Positions 15,613 to 24,051 of a stretch of 64,000 nucleotides of DNA are shown here, one piece after another. A program made the translations under genes and the position numbers. Source of the DNA: an uncultured Lachnospiraceae bacterium. GTDB lineage: Bacteria > Bacillota > Clostridia > Lachnospirales > Lachnospiraceae. Under the pieces are notes generated by a model that saw only the letters and a program-made list of their open reading frames with translations, did not search any database and had not been told where the DNA came from. Each line of letters opens with the position of its first letter. Positions within the stretch are counted from its first letter, which is position 1. The stretch lies in NCBI GenBank assembly GCA_910585215.1, contig CAJUDQ010000013.1, forward strand, positions 1 to 64,000, in the 5' to 3' direction.

Positions 15613-16413
15613 CTAATTTATCTCCAATATTATTGCTGAATGGTCAGTGAAACCAGTGTCTGAATGCACCAAAGCATTTACTATTTCATCAGTATATCCC
15701 TTACAATTAAATGTTTTTCTTACATTTTGGGATATAAAACAATGGTCTAATCTTCTTCCATCTTTTATATCTCTCTTTGCTTTGTCATTATAGTAAGTAT
15801 ATTTTCCATCTCCTATATTTGTAAACTCAAATATCCTAAAGAAATCAAGAAATCTCTCATTCTCTAAAAGAGTTGGCTTTTTAACCTTTGATAAATCTGC
15901 CCTATCTGCTTTTGATGCAGCATTTAAATCTCCCATCACAATTGCAAATGCTTTTCTTCTTCTGGTCATGTATCTGCAAAAGAAATCAATATCATTCACA
16001 TCTTTTCTATGATAATTCAACAAGTATATTTTTTCGTTGCCAAAGGAAAATCTGATTTCTACCCACCTATTATACATTTCAGAAAAAATATTTTCCACCT
16101 CAACAATATCACTCAAAAAATTGTTTTTGTTAACTGCAATTACATTTCTCAAGTATGGAGTACCCAAAGAGTCTGAACAATAAAATGTTAAAAAGTCCAA
16201 ATCTTCAAACTTCTTAATAAAGTCACTACCAATATCGCCTCCCACTACTTCTTGAAATAGAAATATATCAATATCCTTTCTCTCATTTTTTATATGCTCT
16301 ATAACCTTATTCACATTGTCTCTCTGTATTGCCTTTTGCTTCTTAGTTCTTTTCTGGTAATCAAAGAAATCTAATCTACTAAAACAATTCAAATTCATTG
16401 ATAATATCTTCAT
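15613..16413 (-). CDS. Endonuclease/exonuclease/phosphatase-fold protein
   Basis: A 266-aa protein with the full EEP (PF03372) motif set: MNLN (6-9), FQE with Glu55, His135 in NYHRKD, GDLN (161-164), RLDHCFIS (221-228) and TDHSA (256-260). All catalytic residues expected of a metal-dependent phosphodiesterase are present. Members range from DNA repair nucleases (ExoIII-like) to lipid and nucleotide phosphatases, so the substrate is not certain. It is not a typical type I component. It lies 10 nt downstream of hsdS and 15 nt upstream of the GIY-YIG gene. Confidence 0.85.
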   Translation of the reverse strand: MKILSMNLNCFSRLDFFDYQKRTKKQKAIQRDNVNKVIEHIKNERKDIDIFLFQEVVGGDIGSDFIKKFEDLDFLTFYCSDSLGTPYLRNVIAVNKNNFLSDIVEVENIFSEMYNRWVEIRFSFGNEKIYLLNYHRKDVNDIDFFCRYMTRRRKAFAIVMGDLNAASKADRADLSKVKKPTLLENERFLDFFRIFEFTNIGDGKYTYYNDKAKRDIKDGRRLDHCFISQNVRKTFNCKGYTDEIVNALVHSDTGFTDHSAIILEIN

Positions 16414-16423
16414 ATCTATTCAC

Positions 16424-17671
16424 CTATACAAACATCTGCTGAAGAAGTCCTTTCTTTATCTGTTGCCAATCTTCAAGGATTTTTCGTTCTATTTCTATCT
16501 TCTTATCAAAAGCTGATATGCAATTAACTATTTTCTTTTGTTCCTCCAAACAGGGATACTCAATAAATGTATTGCAAATACTTGTTCTACTAATTGAAGA
16601 TACCTTAATTCCCTGTATTAAAGGTAATAATTGCTTATGATACCTTTCAGAATTAGTATAATACCCCAAATACTTTGATGCAAATTCTTTTTTAGGTCTA
16701 CAAGGAATTGTATGTAAACCTGATAATAGTTTTACATTATCGATATTGCAAATTTCTATTGATTTTCCAACTGTAAAATCCTCAGCTGTATCTGCAAATA
16801 CAATATCTCCTTCCTTAAGATAGCTCTCTTTACTAAATCTTTGTACATCTATGTTACTATTAACGTAAGGAATCCTATTATCATCTGGCTGTAATGATGC
16901 ACCAAATTTGATTAAAATATCTCCATAATGAATATTTTTTACAGTTCCATATTCATAATTTAAACAATCTCTTGAAAAAGTATTGTTTTGAAGCATTGTA
17001 AATATATCTGGAAAAGAATCATTATTCCACTTAGGATAATCAGAACCATCAGCCGCCTTAAATCTTATTTCTTGATTAAATAGCTTCTGCATCAATCCTT
17101 TTTTCTGATTTTCTAAATCAGATATAATATTTTCTTGAACTGTAATACGCTCATCAACTTTTGATAGAAAATCTGCAATCTTTTCCTGCTCTTTTTTAGA
17201 TGTTGTATACACTTGTATTTTTAAAAACTCACATTTATTAAGAACTCTATTTCTACCTGCCCCACCTGGAGAAGCTAGACCTAACTTATACTTAAATTTC
17301 TTATCCAATATCAAATACTTATAAAATTTATACAAATGTCCTGTTCTAAAATCATATGTTGGAAATCTATGCGAAACAATTTTACCTTCATCAATATCTT
17401 TGGTTATAGCAATGGCATGCTCCCATGCAAAAGTAATATTAACTATTAAATTATTTTTATGAACCACATACATTGTATCAACATTCAATGCCTTTTCTTT
17501 AGTTACATATTCCTGAAAAGTTCCTTTAGCATGACAATATATTCCAATCCTTATATAATCGTTTTCTGGCATTGGAATAGACTCAATATTTTCCTTAACT
17601 ATTTCGTTTAAACTTACTTTTTTCCAATCTTCTCGAAACTCAGTAAAACGTAATTTAGGTACTCTATTCAT
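16424..17671 (-). CDS. hsdS: Type I restriction specificity subunit HsdS
   Basis: A 415-aa protein with the two-half layout: target recognition domain 1 (about 1-170), a conserved helix with IISDLENQKKGLMQKLF, target recognition domain 2 (about 210-365) and a second helix ending ILEDWQQIKKGLLQQMF. The two TRDs read two half-sites and the helices set the spacer and bind HsdM. Full length, no truncation. It lies 11 nt downstream of hsdM. I saw no second hsdS or inverted TRD copy in the window, so phase variation by inversion is not indicated here. Confidence 0.93.
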   Translation of the reverse strand: MNRVPKLRFTEFREDWKKVSLNEIVKENIESIPMPENDYIRIGIYCHAKGTFQEYVTKEKALNVDTMYVVHKNNLIVNITFAWEHAIAITKDIDEGKIVSHRFPTYDFRTGHLYKFYKYLILDKKFKYKLGLASPGGAGRNRVLNKCEFLKIQVYTTSKKEQEKIADFLSKVDERITVQENIISDLENQKKGLMQKLFNQEIRFKAADGSDYPKWNNDSFPDIFTMLQNNTFSRDCLNYEYGTVKNIHYGDILIKFGASLQPDDNRIPYVNSNIDVQRFSKESYLKEGDIVFADTAEDFTVGKSIEICNIDNVKLLSGLHTIPCRPKKEFASKYLGYYTNSERYHKQLLPLIQGIKVSSISRTSICNTFIEYPCLEEQKKIVNCISAFDKKIEIERKILEDWQQIKKGLLQQMFV

Positions 17672-17682
17672 AACAATATCTC

Positions 17683-19236
17683 CTACAATCCAAGTTGATT
17701 AAAATAATCAATCAATTCAACATCTAATGCTCTTGAGTCTTCCATATGCTTTACTAACTGTTCTCTTACAGCAGAAATATCAATTGGTTCCTCTTCTTCA
17801 AAAGTATCTACATATCTTGGAATATTTAAATTATAATCATTTTCTTTTATTTCTTCTAGTTTAGCGATATAACAAAATTTATCAATTGGGTTACGTTCTA
17901 CATAAGCATTTACAATCCTATCTATATCTTCTTCAGAAATATAATTCATATTTGTTCCTGCTGTATAATACCTGCTCGCATCTATAAAACAAATATTATC
18001 ATTATTTCCGTTACGCTCTTTCTTTAACACCAAACAACATACTGGAATAGGTGTCCCATGAAAACAATTAGCTGGTAAACCAATAACTGCGTCAAGATAA
18101 TTCAACTTATCAACAATATATCTTCTTATTATTGCTTCTGCGTTCCCTCTGAATAATACCCCATGTGGAAGAAGAACAGCAATTCTGCTATCTCCTTTTT
18201 CCATATGGTAAATCATATGTTGTAAAAAAGCAAAATCAGCCTTACTCTTAGGTGCTAACTTACCATAATCAGAATACCTTTCATCATTATAAAACCTAAG
18301 ATCTGCTGACCATTTAGCCGAATAAGGCGGATTGGCTACCTGTACATCAAATTTCAAATCACCAAATCTACTATCATCTTCCAATGTATCTACATTAATA
18401 ATTTCAAAATTTTGAACACGTATACCATGAAGCATCATATTCATTCTAGCTAAATTATAAGTAGAACTTGTAAGTTCCTGACCATAATATTTACGAACAT
18501 TTGCATATTGACCTACTTGTAATAAAAGTCCCCCAGAACCACAAGTAGGATCACATACACGTTTAACATCTGTAAGTCCAATAGTTGCCAATCTTGCCAC
18601 TAATTTTGATATATTTGTTTCTGTATAGAACTCGCCACCTTTTTTTCCTGCTGTTGAAGCAAAATTTCCAATAAGAATCGTATAAGCTGTTCCTAAAACA
18701 TCTACATCTGTCTCATGCAACTTAAAATCAATGCTATCTATCGTTTTTAATATTTTTGAAACTAATTGACCTCTCTGTTTTGGCTCTCGACCAAGTTTAC
18801 TTGACTTCAAATCCAAGTCCTCAAATAGTCCAATAAATCCTTCTTGTGATTCTTGACCAAAGGTTGATTCCTGTATTTCATTAATTATTTTTTCCATATA
18901 TTCAATAGTAAAATCACCTGTTTCAATCATTTTAATTACATATGAAAACAAATATTTTGGCTCAATAACATACCCCAAATATTCTATTAAATCTTCTTCT
19001 ATATCATTTCTATATGCTGAATCTTTCCAAGCCTCAGCATATGTCATTCCATCATTTTGTAACTGCTCATTCATATAATCTTCTGTCTTTTCAGACAAAA
19101 ATCTATAAAATATAAATCCTAATATGTAATTTTTAAACTCATATGCCTCCATATTTCCTCTAAGTACATTTGCCATCTCCCAAAGTTTTGATGCCAATTC
19201 GTTTGCTAACTCTTGCTGTTTCTTTATGTTTGCCAT
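17683..19236 (-). CDS. hsdM: Type I modification subunit HsdM
   Basis: A 517-aa adenine methyltransferase. An N-terminal helical HsdM_N domain (about 8-150) precedes the Rossmann domain with motif I DPTCGSGG (229-236) and motif IV NPPY (302-305), both intact. The length matches the family. With HsdS it methylates adenines in the split target, and with HsdR it restricts unmodified DNA. It lies 29 nt after the FRG gene and 11 nt before hsdS in the same operon. One TGGGGTA copy falls in the codons of LGYV and another in HGVL. Confidence 0.95.
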   Translation of the reverse strand: MANIKKQQELANELASKLWEMANVLRGNMEAYEFKNYILGFIFYRFLSEKTEDYMNEQLQNDGMTYAEAWKDSAYRNDIEEDLIEYLGYVIEPKYLFSYVIKMIETGDFTIEYMEKIINEIQESTFGQESQEGFIGLFEDLDLKSSKLGREPKQRGQLVSKILKTIDSIDFKLHETDVDVLGTAYTILIGNFASTAGKKGGEFYTETNISKLVARLATIGLTDVKRVCDPTCGSGGLLLQVGQYANVRKYYGQELTSSTYNLARMNMMLHGIRVQNFEIINVDTLEDDSRFGDLKFDVQVANPPYSAKWSADLRFYNDERYSDYGKLAPKSKADFAFLQHMIYHMEKGDSRIAVLLPHGVLFRGNAEAIIRRYIVDKLNYLDAVIGLPANCFHGTPIPVCCLVLKKERNGNNDNICFIDASRYYTAGTNMNYISEEDIDRIVNAYVERNPIDKFCYIAKLEEIKENDYNLNIPRYVDTFEEEEPIDISAVREQLVKHMEDSRALDVELIDYFNQLGL

Positions 19237-19265
19237 GTCTACTACTCCTTTTGGTACAATTATCT

Positions 19266-20168
19266 TTATAATCTATCTTCAGCATTTCGTTTGATAGACT
19301 CACAAATAATATCAATATTGTCAGGAAAAAGTATCTCTTTAGAAATACCTAATGTTCTCAATTTTTTCCTTAAATCTTTTTTTATTTCTTTAGGTATAAT
19401 AATCCTTTTAAAAATATGTTTTTCATCTTTAGGTATTTCTGATATCATCTTTTCAAAACAAAGATTATTTGAGCCATATAGCTTAATATCATTATGAAAT
19501 AATATATACTTTCCTTGTTGTGCTTTTTGTCTTTCTGTTTGCTCTCTTGCACGAACTACTAACAGTTCATTGCAACATTCATTTATCCATTTACCACCTG
19601 AAATTTTATCTGTATAACAAAACTTCAGCGTAAACCTTTGCTCATTAAAATATGGTTGTTCTATTACTTTTGCATAAAAAAGATCTAATGGTTCAGTAGT
19701 TGCATGAGCAAATCTATAACTATCCGCTATTGCATTTATGATTGGATATGTTGTAATATCATATTCAATGTGCCTAAACACTATCACTTCTGCATCCTTA
19801 TCATCGTCTAAACTTACCGCAAAATAAAGTGCAACTAATGGATTAGATGTAATATCTAAAAGTCTTGTAGGAATGCCATGATGTTGTAATAACGATAATA
19901 AATCTATTGGCAACATATTATCTGTAAATATTGATGATAACTTATATTTTGCTTCCTCTATCATATTTCGTTCTTCATTCATAATTGTTACATCACAAGA
20001 AAATCTTCTCCCTCTTGCAATAGATGGTAATAATTTATATTCATTATTTGAATGTCCTCTAAAATATAGTTCCTCATGATACAGTATATTTTTCTTAATA
20101 AATTCTGTCATTTCAAAAATGCACTCAAGATATTCATTCAAATCTAAAATTGTTGTTTCAAATTCCAT
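19266..20168 (-). CDS. FRG-domain protein inside the type I operon
   Basis: A 300-aa protein with the FRG domain (PF08867): YFRGHSNNEYKLLPS (35-49) and the diagnostic QHHGIPTRLLDITSNPLVALYFA (split here as QHHGIPTRLLD and NPLVALYFA, about 95-117). FRG-domain proteins are found next to restriction and other defence genes in many bacteria. Their biochemical role is unsettled; ADP-ribosyltransferase-like folds have been suggested. It is placed 11 nt after hsdR and before hsdM, which splits the usual hsdR-hsdM order and argues that it works with the complex rather than being a passenger. Confidence 0.85.
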   Translation of the reverse strand: MEFETTILDLNEYLECIFEMTEFIKKNILYHEELYFRGHSNNEYKLLPSIARGRRFSCDVTIMNEERNMIEEAKYKLSSIFTDNMLPIDLLSLLQHHGIPTRLLDITSNPLVALYFAVSLDDDKDAEVIVFRHIEYDITTYPIINAIADSYRFAHATTEPLDLFYAKVIEQPYFNEQRFTLKFCYTDKISGGKWINECCNELLVVRAREQTERQKAQQGKYILFHNDIKLYGSNNLCFEKMISEIPKDEKHIFKRIIIPKEIKKDLRKKLRTLGISKEILFPDNIDIICESIKRNAEDRL

Positions 20169-20179
20169 AATCTTATCTT

Positions 20180-22960
20180 TTACACTCCGTATTTCTCACA
20201 GTTCTCTATAATAAACTTCGTTACCTTTGCCACCAGTTCCCTTAATTGTTTGAAACCCAAATCCCCACGCAACTCTTTCTTAATTTCAGAATTATCCAAA
20301 ATACCAGAAAAACTATACTCTGTTATCAGCTTCTCAAGATATACAGCATCTATTCCATTTACCTGAGCAAATTCCTCTATCTCTTTATTACGCTGTTCAT
20401 CCTCAAACTCTGCATACATTTCAAGAACAGAATTACCAACTAATGCTACTGGTGCAACTTTATTCAAAAATGCTTTGATAAGGTCAATCTTTTTACGAAG
20501 TTCTGGGCTATCACTTCTATCCAACTCATCAAAAATATGAGCAATGTCTTTGTCTTTTTGTTCCTTATTTTCCCAATCCACATTTTTCAAAAGGCTCATA
20601 ATATATGCAACATTGATTTTATCTGTCTCAATTAACTCAATAGCAAAATCAATATCTGCTAAAATAGATACTCTTTCAGTCTCTCTCCTCTTTTTCACAT
20701 CATCATGTATGGTGAAATATTTACTTTTATAATTTTCATATTCCTGTTGAGTAATATCTGGCAACAAATCCTCCCAAGTAAAATCACTAAAGGTTTCCAA
20801 TATCAAAAGAATCTTTGATAACTCTCTGAAAGCAATAACAAACTTTGCTTGGTCATCTTCTGATTGCAATAAATCAACATCATCAGGAGTAGATACAATT
20901 TTAAAAAGTACCCCAAGTAATTCTTTAAACTTTTTCACATAATATGAATATGGTTTTAACAACACTTCCGACACATCTCCTCCGCCAGAGAACAATCTTA
21001 ATGCAGCATCTGTCTTTTTCTTTAAATTTCTAAAACATACAATATTACCAAACTGTTTAGTCTCTTTTTCAACTCGGTTAGTTCTACTGAATGCCTGCAA
21101 AAGACTATGCCATTCAAGATTTTTATCAACATATAATGTATTCAAAGGTCTACTGTCAAATCCTGTTAAATACATATTAACTACCAGCAAAATATCAATA
21201 TATGGTGCTTTCTTCATTTTCATTCTCTTAGAAATATCAGCATTATAACCAGCAAATGCATCTGTATTAAAATTTGTGTCAAACATATCATTATAATCTT
21301 TCATCAATCTTTCTAACTGGTCTTTACTATGTTCTTCCTTTTCCTCTAAATCTTCATTTGTTCCGAAAGAGAATACCCCAACTATTTTTAAATCATGGTC
21401 TATACTTTTAAATTTATCATAATATCTCATTAGCATATCAATACTACTTACTGTAAATATTGAAGTATATGTATTACCCTTTATTCTAGTTTTATTGTTA
21501 TGAAAAGAAATAATATGATTTGCCACCAAACTAATACGTTTGTCAGACTCAATTACTTCTGTAGTATCTATTGCTTCTACCAATGTTTCATCTTCAGCAT
21601 CATATTGTCCTTTATATGTACTAATATACTCAACTGAAAATCCTAATACATTCTTATCAAAGATTGCCTCCTTAATCATATATTTGTGTAAGCAATCCCC
21701 AAAAATATCAGCAGTAGTCCTGCCATCTTGTGACTTATTTTCTGGAAAAAGCGGAGTTCCAGTAAATCCAAAATACTGAGCCTTTGTAAAATAATTTTTT
21801 ATGTCAGTATGCATTTTTCCAAACTGGCTTCTATGGCATTCATCAATAATAAAGATTACTTTTTCATCTTTATATGGTGCTAACTTAGCTGCATACTTTG
21901 GTTTATTAATAGCTTTCGTCATTTTCTGTATCGTTGATATAATGAGCTTTACATTACTATCTTCGATTTGTTTTACCAACTTATATGTTTTATCTGTAGA
22001 ATCAACACAATCTGGTTCAAACCTGTTAAATTCTGCCATAGTCTGAGTATCCAAATCATTTCTATCAACCAAGAAAAACACTTTTTTAATTTTTTGGTCT
22101 TGAATCAATAAATTGGCACACTTCCAAGATGTAAGTGTTTTACCAGAACCAGTAGTATGCCAAACAAAACCTCCTCTTTCACTACTTAATGCTCTATCCA
22201 CAACAGCTTCTGTAGCATAAATTTGATAAGGTCGCATGATAATCATATTTTTATCAGACTCAGTTAAAACAATATACTTGCATATCATTTTTGTTATTCG
22301 ATTAGGATTTAAAAATTCTACCGAAAACTCATCAAGATTATTTATTCTTCTGTTGTTTTCATCTGTCCAATAAAATGTAAGTGATTTCATAATCCTCAAA
22401 TCATCAGTATTTGAAAAATATCTTGTTTCAACAGCATTAGAAACCACATAATACTGCACAAAATGAAATAATCCCTTATAGCTATGAACCCTATATCTAT
22501 CAATTTGATTAATAGCTTCTTTAATATCAACACCAGCTCTCTTCAATTCAATCTGAATAACTGGTATCCCATTAGCAAGAATTGTAACATCATATCTATT
22601 TTTATATTTTCCTGTAACAGTTACTTGATTTGTCACCTGCCAAATATTCTTCTCTGGATATTTACTAAAAAACTCTAAATATACTGTTGTACCATCCTCT
22701 CTGTCCAACGGAAACAAATCACGTAACTGTTTTGCACATTGAAATACAGTCTTACCACTAATACCAGTCATAAGACGCTCAAACTCAATATCAGTCAAAT
22801 CTACTTTATTAAGTTTATCTTTATTAAATTTATTTACCTGCTGACGAAAGTTTAAAAGCAAAGTATCATAATCTTTTATTTTTACAGGTATAAATCCTAA
22901 TTTATTTAACTTATCTATAAGACTTTTTTCTAAATCAGCTTCGCTTTGATATCCCATCAC
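20180..22960 (-). CDS. hsdR: Type I restriction endonuclease subunit HsdR
   Basis: A 926-aa protein. The N-terminal PD-ExK nuclease is seen as YDVT (Asp124) and IELK (Glu138, Lys140). The superfamily 2 motor follows with Walker A GSGKT (271-275), DECH box (373-376), GFTGTP and later helicase motifs, then a helical C-domain that binds the methylase core. It cuts DNA after ATP-driven translocation. The start is GTG or the adjacent ATG, 7 or 10 nt after GAGAGG. It is the first gene of the six-gene operon. Confidence 0.95.
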   Translation of the reverse strand: MMGYQSEADLEKSLIDKLNKLGFIPVKIKDYDTLLLNFRQQVNKFNKDKLNKVDLTDIEFERLMTGISGKTVFQCAKQLRDLFPLDREDGTTVYLEFFSKYPEKNIWQVTNQVTVTGKYKNRYDVTILANGIPVIQIELKRAGVDIKEAINQIDRYRVHSYKGLFHFVQYYVVSNAVETRYFSNTDDLRIMKSLTFYWTDENNRRINNLDEFSVEFLNPNRITKMICKYIVLTESDKNMIIMRPYQIYATEAVVDRALSSERGGFVWHTTGSGKTLTSWKCANLLIQDQKIKKVFFLVDRNDLDTQTMAEFNRFEPDCVDSTDKTYKLVKQIEDSNVKLIISTIQKMTKAINKPKYAAKLAPYKDEKVIFIIDECHRSQFGKMHTDIKNYFTKAQYFGFTGTPLFPENKSQDGRTTADIFGDCLHKYMIKEAIFDKNVLGFSVEYISTYKGQYDAEDETLVEAIDTTEVIESDKRISLVANHIISFHNNKTRIKGNTYTSIFTVSSIDMLMRYYDKFKSIDHDLKIVGVFSFGTNEDLEEKEEHSKDQLERLMKDYNDMFDTNFNTDAFAGYNADISKRMKMKKAPYIDILLVVNMYLTGFDSRPLNTLYVDKNLEWHSLLQAFSRTNRVEKETKQFGNIVCFRNLKKKTDAALRLFSGGGDVSEVLLKPYSYYVKKFKELLGVLFKIVSTPDDVDLLQSEDDQAKFVIAFRELSKILLILETFSDFTWEDLLPDITQQEYENYKSKYFTIHDDVKKRRETERVSILADIDFAIELIETDKINVAYIMSLLKNVDWENKEQKDKDIAHIFDELDRSDSPELRKKIDLIKAFLNKVAPVALVGNSVLEMYAEFEDEQRNKEIEEFAQVNGIDAVYLEKLITEYSFSGILDNSEIKKELRGDLGFKQLRELVAKVTKFIIENCEKYGV

Positions 22961-23080
22961 TTATTATCCTCTCATATATTGATAAATTATATTATATACA
23001 TTAAATTATAATATGGTTTATATTTACAAAATCAGATTTTTAGGTATTTATCTGTTAAAATCCACAAAAATACAAGGTAT

Positions 23081-23089
23081 ATTATAGCA
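23081..23089 (-). promoter_or_regulatory. Extended −10 promoter for the type I operon
   Basis: On the minus strand TGC-TATAAT is an extended −10. No good −35 is present 17 bases upstream (TTTTAA). A start here would give a leader of about 115 nt before hsdR. The whole gap 22961-23260 is very AT-rich, and other TATAAT strings occur (for example near 23010), so this choice is tentative. Confidence 0.4.
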
Positions 23090-23260
23090 GATTTTATGGT
23101 AAATTAAAAGAATTTTATCGATACTATTATTCATATTATACACTTATTAGAAAACCAAAGTCACTCAAAAAATCTAGCTTTAAGTATACCCCAGACATGA
23201 AAAGGCAGAGCCAAAAAGCCCTGCCATACTTTAAACTCTATTGTGTGTTTGTGCCTATTT

Positions 23261-23671
23261 CTAAGCCTTTTTCTTTTCAGACAAAATACCTGACAATGCC
23301 TTAAATACATCTTCAAACATATGGGTACTTTTTGTAATTACCTCCAGATTATAAAATAACTTATTGATACTTTCCTCATAATCACCACTATGAGTCACTT
23401 CATTTATCTCTTTATAATCATACTCATGGGCAATCGTATCCGCCGCAACTTCTATTAATGTGTTAATATCATCGACTATCTCGCCCAATATAATATTCTT
23501 TAACTGTCCAGCCGTTTCAAACTGTATAAAACATTCAAAATTCTTATATTTGGGGTCAAAACGGAAAAAGAACCATATCCCCTTATATGTATGGCATACA
23601 TCTGCATTTGAATTTTCAAAATAGCCGCCATACTTTTCAATTAACTCCTGAATTTTCTCATCTTCTGACAT
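23261..23671 (-). CDS. Hypothetical cytoplasmic protein
   Basis: A 136-aa acidic protein with no known family. It starts at ATG after AGGAAAGGAAGG. The pattern is alpha/beta: a helix at 3-14, strands around GIWFFFRFDP and FECFIQFETA, then two long helices. No membrane segment or signal. It is the last gene before the core chromosome and lies upstream of the restriction operon with a TGGGGTA copy (23187-23193) in between. It could belong to the element's end module. Confidence 0.6.
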   Translation of the reverse strand: MSEDEKIQELIEKYGGYFENSNADVCHTYKGIWFFFRFDPKYKNFECFIQFETAGQLKNIILGEIVDDINTLIEVAADTIAHEYDYKEINEVTHSGDYEESINKLFYNLEVITKSTHMFEDVFKALSGILSEKKKA

Positions 23672-23981
23672 TGTATTATATACCTTCCTTTCCTATAAGT
23701 AATGTCTGGTACTATAACTCTTAAATCAAAAGATGTAAAGTCCTATTTAAAATGTATTATCATATATTAAATTCCAAAAATTCAACAATCATATTATTCA
23801 TTATAAATCAAATACAATTTAATATCTATCCATCCCTTATTTACACTTTATTGAAGAAACACACAAACTTTCGGTGGTCTGTTGGGGAAAAGCCTTTCCC
23901 CAAACTCATCCCCAAAATTTCCCCAAAACCAAAGAAAATCATAACAATTTATGGCATATTACGAACCTCTAAAATCTACAT
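23672..23981. other. Boundary gap between accessory DNA and core
   Basis: No gene seen. From 23882 to 23930 there is a cluster of CCCCAAA strings: a perfect 9-bp hairpin TTGGGGAAA-AGCC-TTTCCCCAA (23882-23903) and three direct TCCCCAAA copies starting at 23897, 23909 and 23920. It is the only GC-rich patch in the gap and a candidate element end. Confidence 0.5.
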
Positions 23982-24026
23982 AAAAAATCCCCCAGAAAGC
24001 CCATTTCTTGGGATTTCTGAGGGATT
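23982..24026 (-). terminator. Intrinsic terminator of rpsB-tsf
   Basis: On the minus strand AATCCCTCAGAAATCCC folds on GGGCTTTCTGGGGGATT with small mismatches, followed by TTTTTTA. It starts 25 nt after the tsf stop codon and is the last core feature before the accessory region. Confidence 0.9.
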
Positions 24027-24051
24027 AAACCATCTTCTTAAAAAGTTCGCA

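Larger units (their letters stand above)
225..23193 (-). repeat. Dispersed one-orientation motif TGGGGTA, 29 copies
   Basis: TACCCCA on the plus strand starts at 225, 890, 2050, 2507, 3501, 4357, 4688, 5017, 5359, 6048, 6507, 7084, 7826, 8089, 9359, 9766, 10120, 10587, 10889, 11001, 11461, 11672, 14229, 16672, 18157, 18971, 20909, 21374 and 23187. The base before it is A in 20 copies and G in most others. I found no copy in the opposite orientation in this region and one exact copy (48778, codons of a conserved Trp-Gly-Met in motA) in the remaining 40 kb. The scan was by eye. Confidence 0.85.

Noticed and set aside
16424..17671. Phase-variable hsdS by inversion
   Set aside because: Only one hsdS, no inverted TRD copies and no recombinase gene near it in this window.
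20180..22960. HsdR as a stand-alone helicase
   Set aside because: PD-ExK residues, SF2 motifs, length and operon context all fit a complete HsdR.
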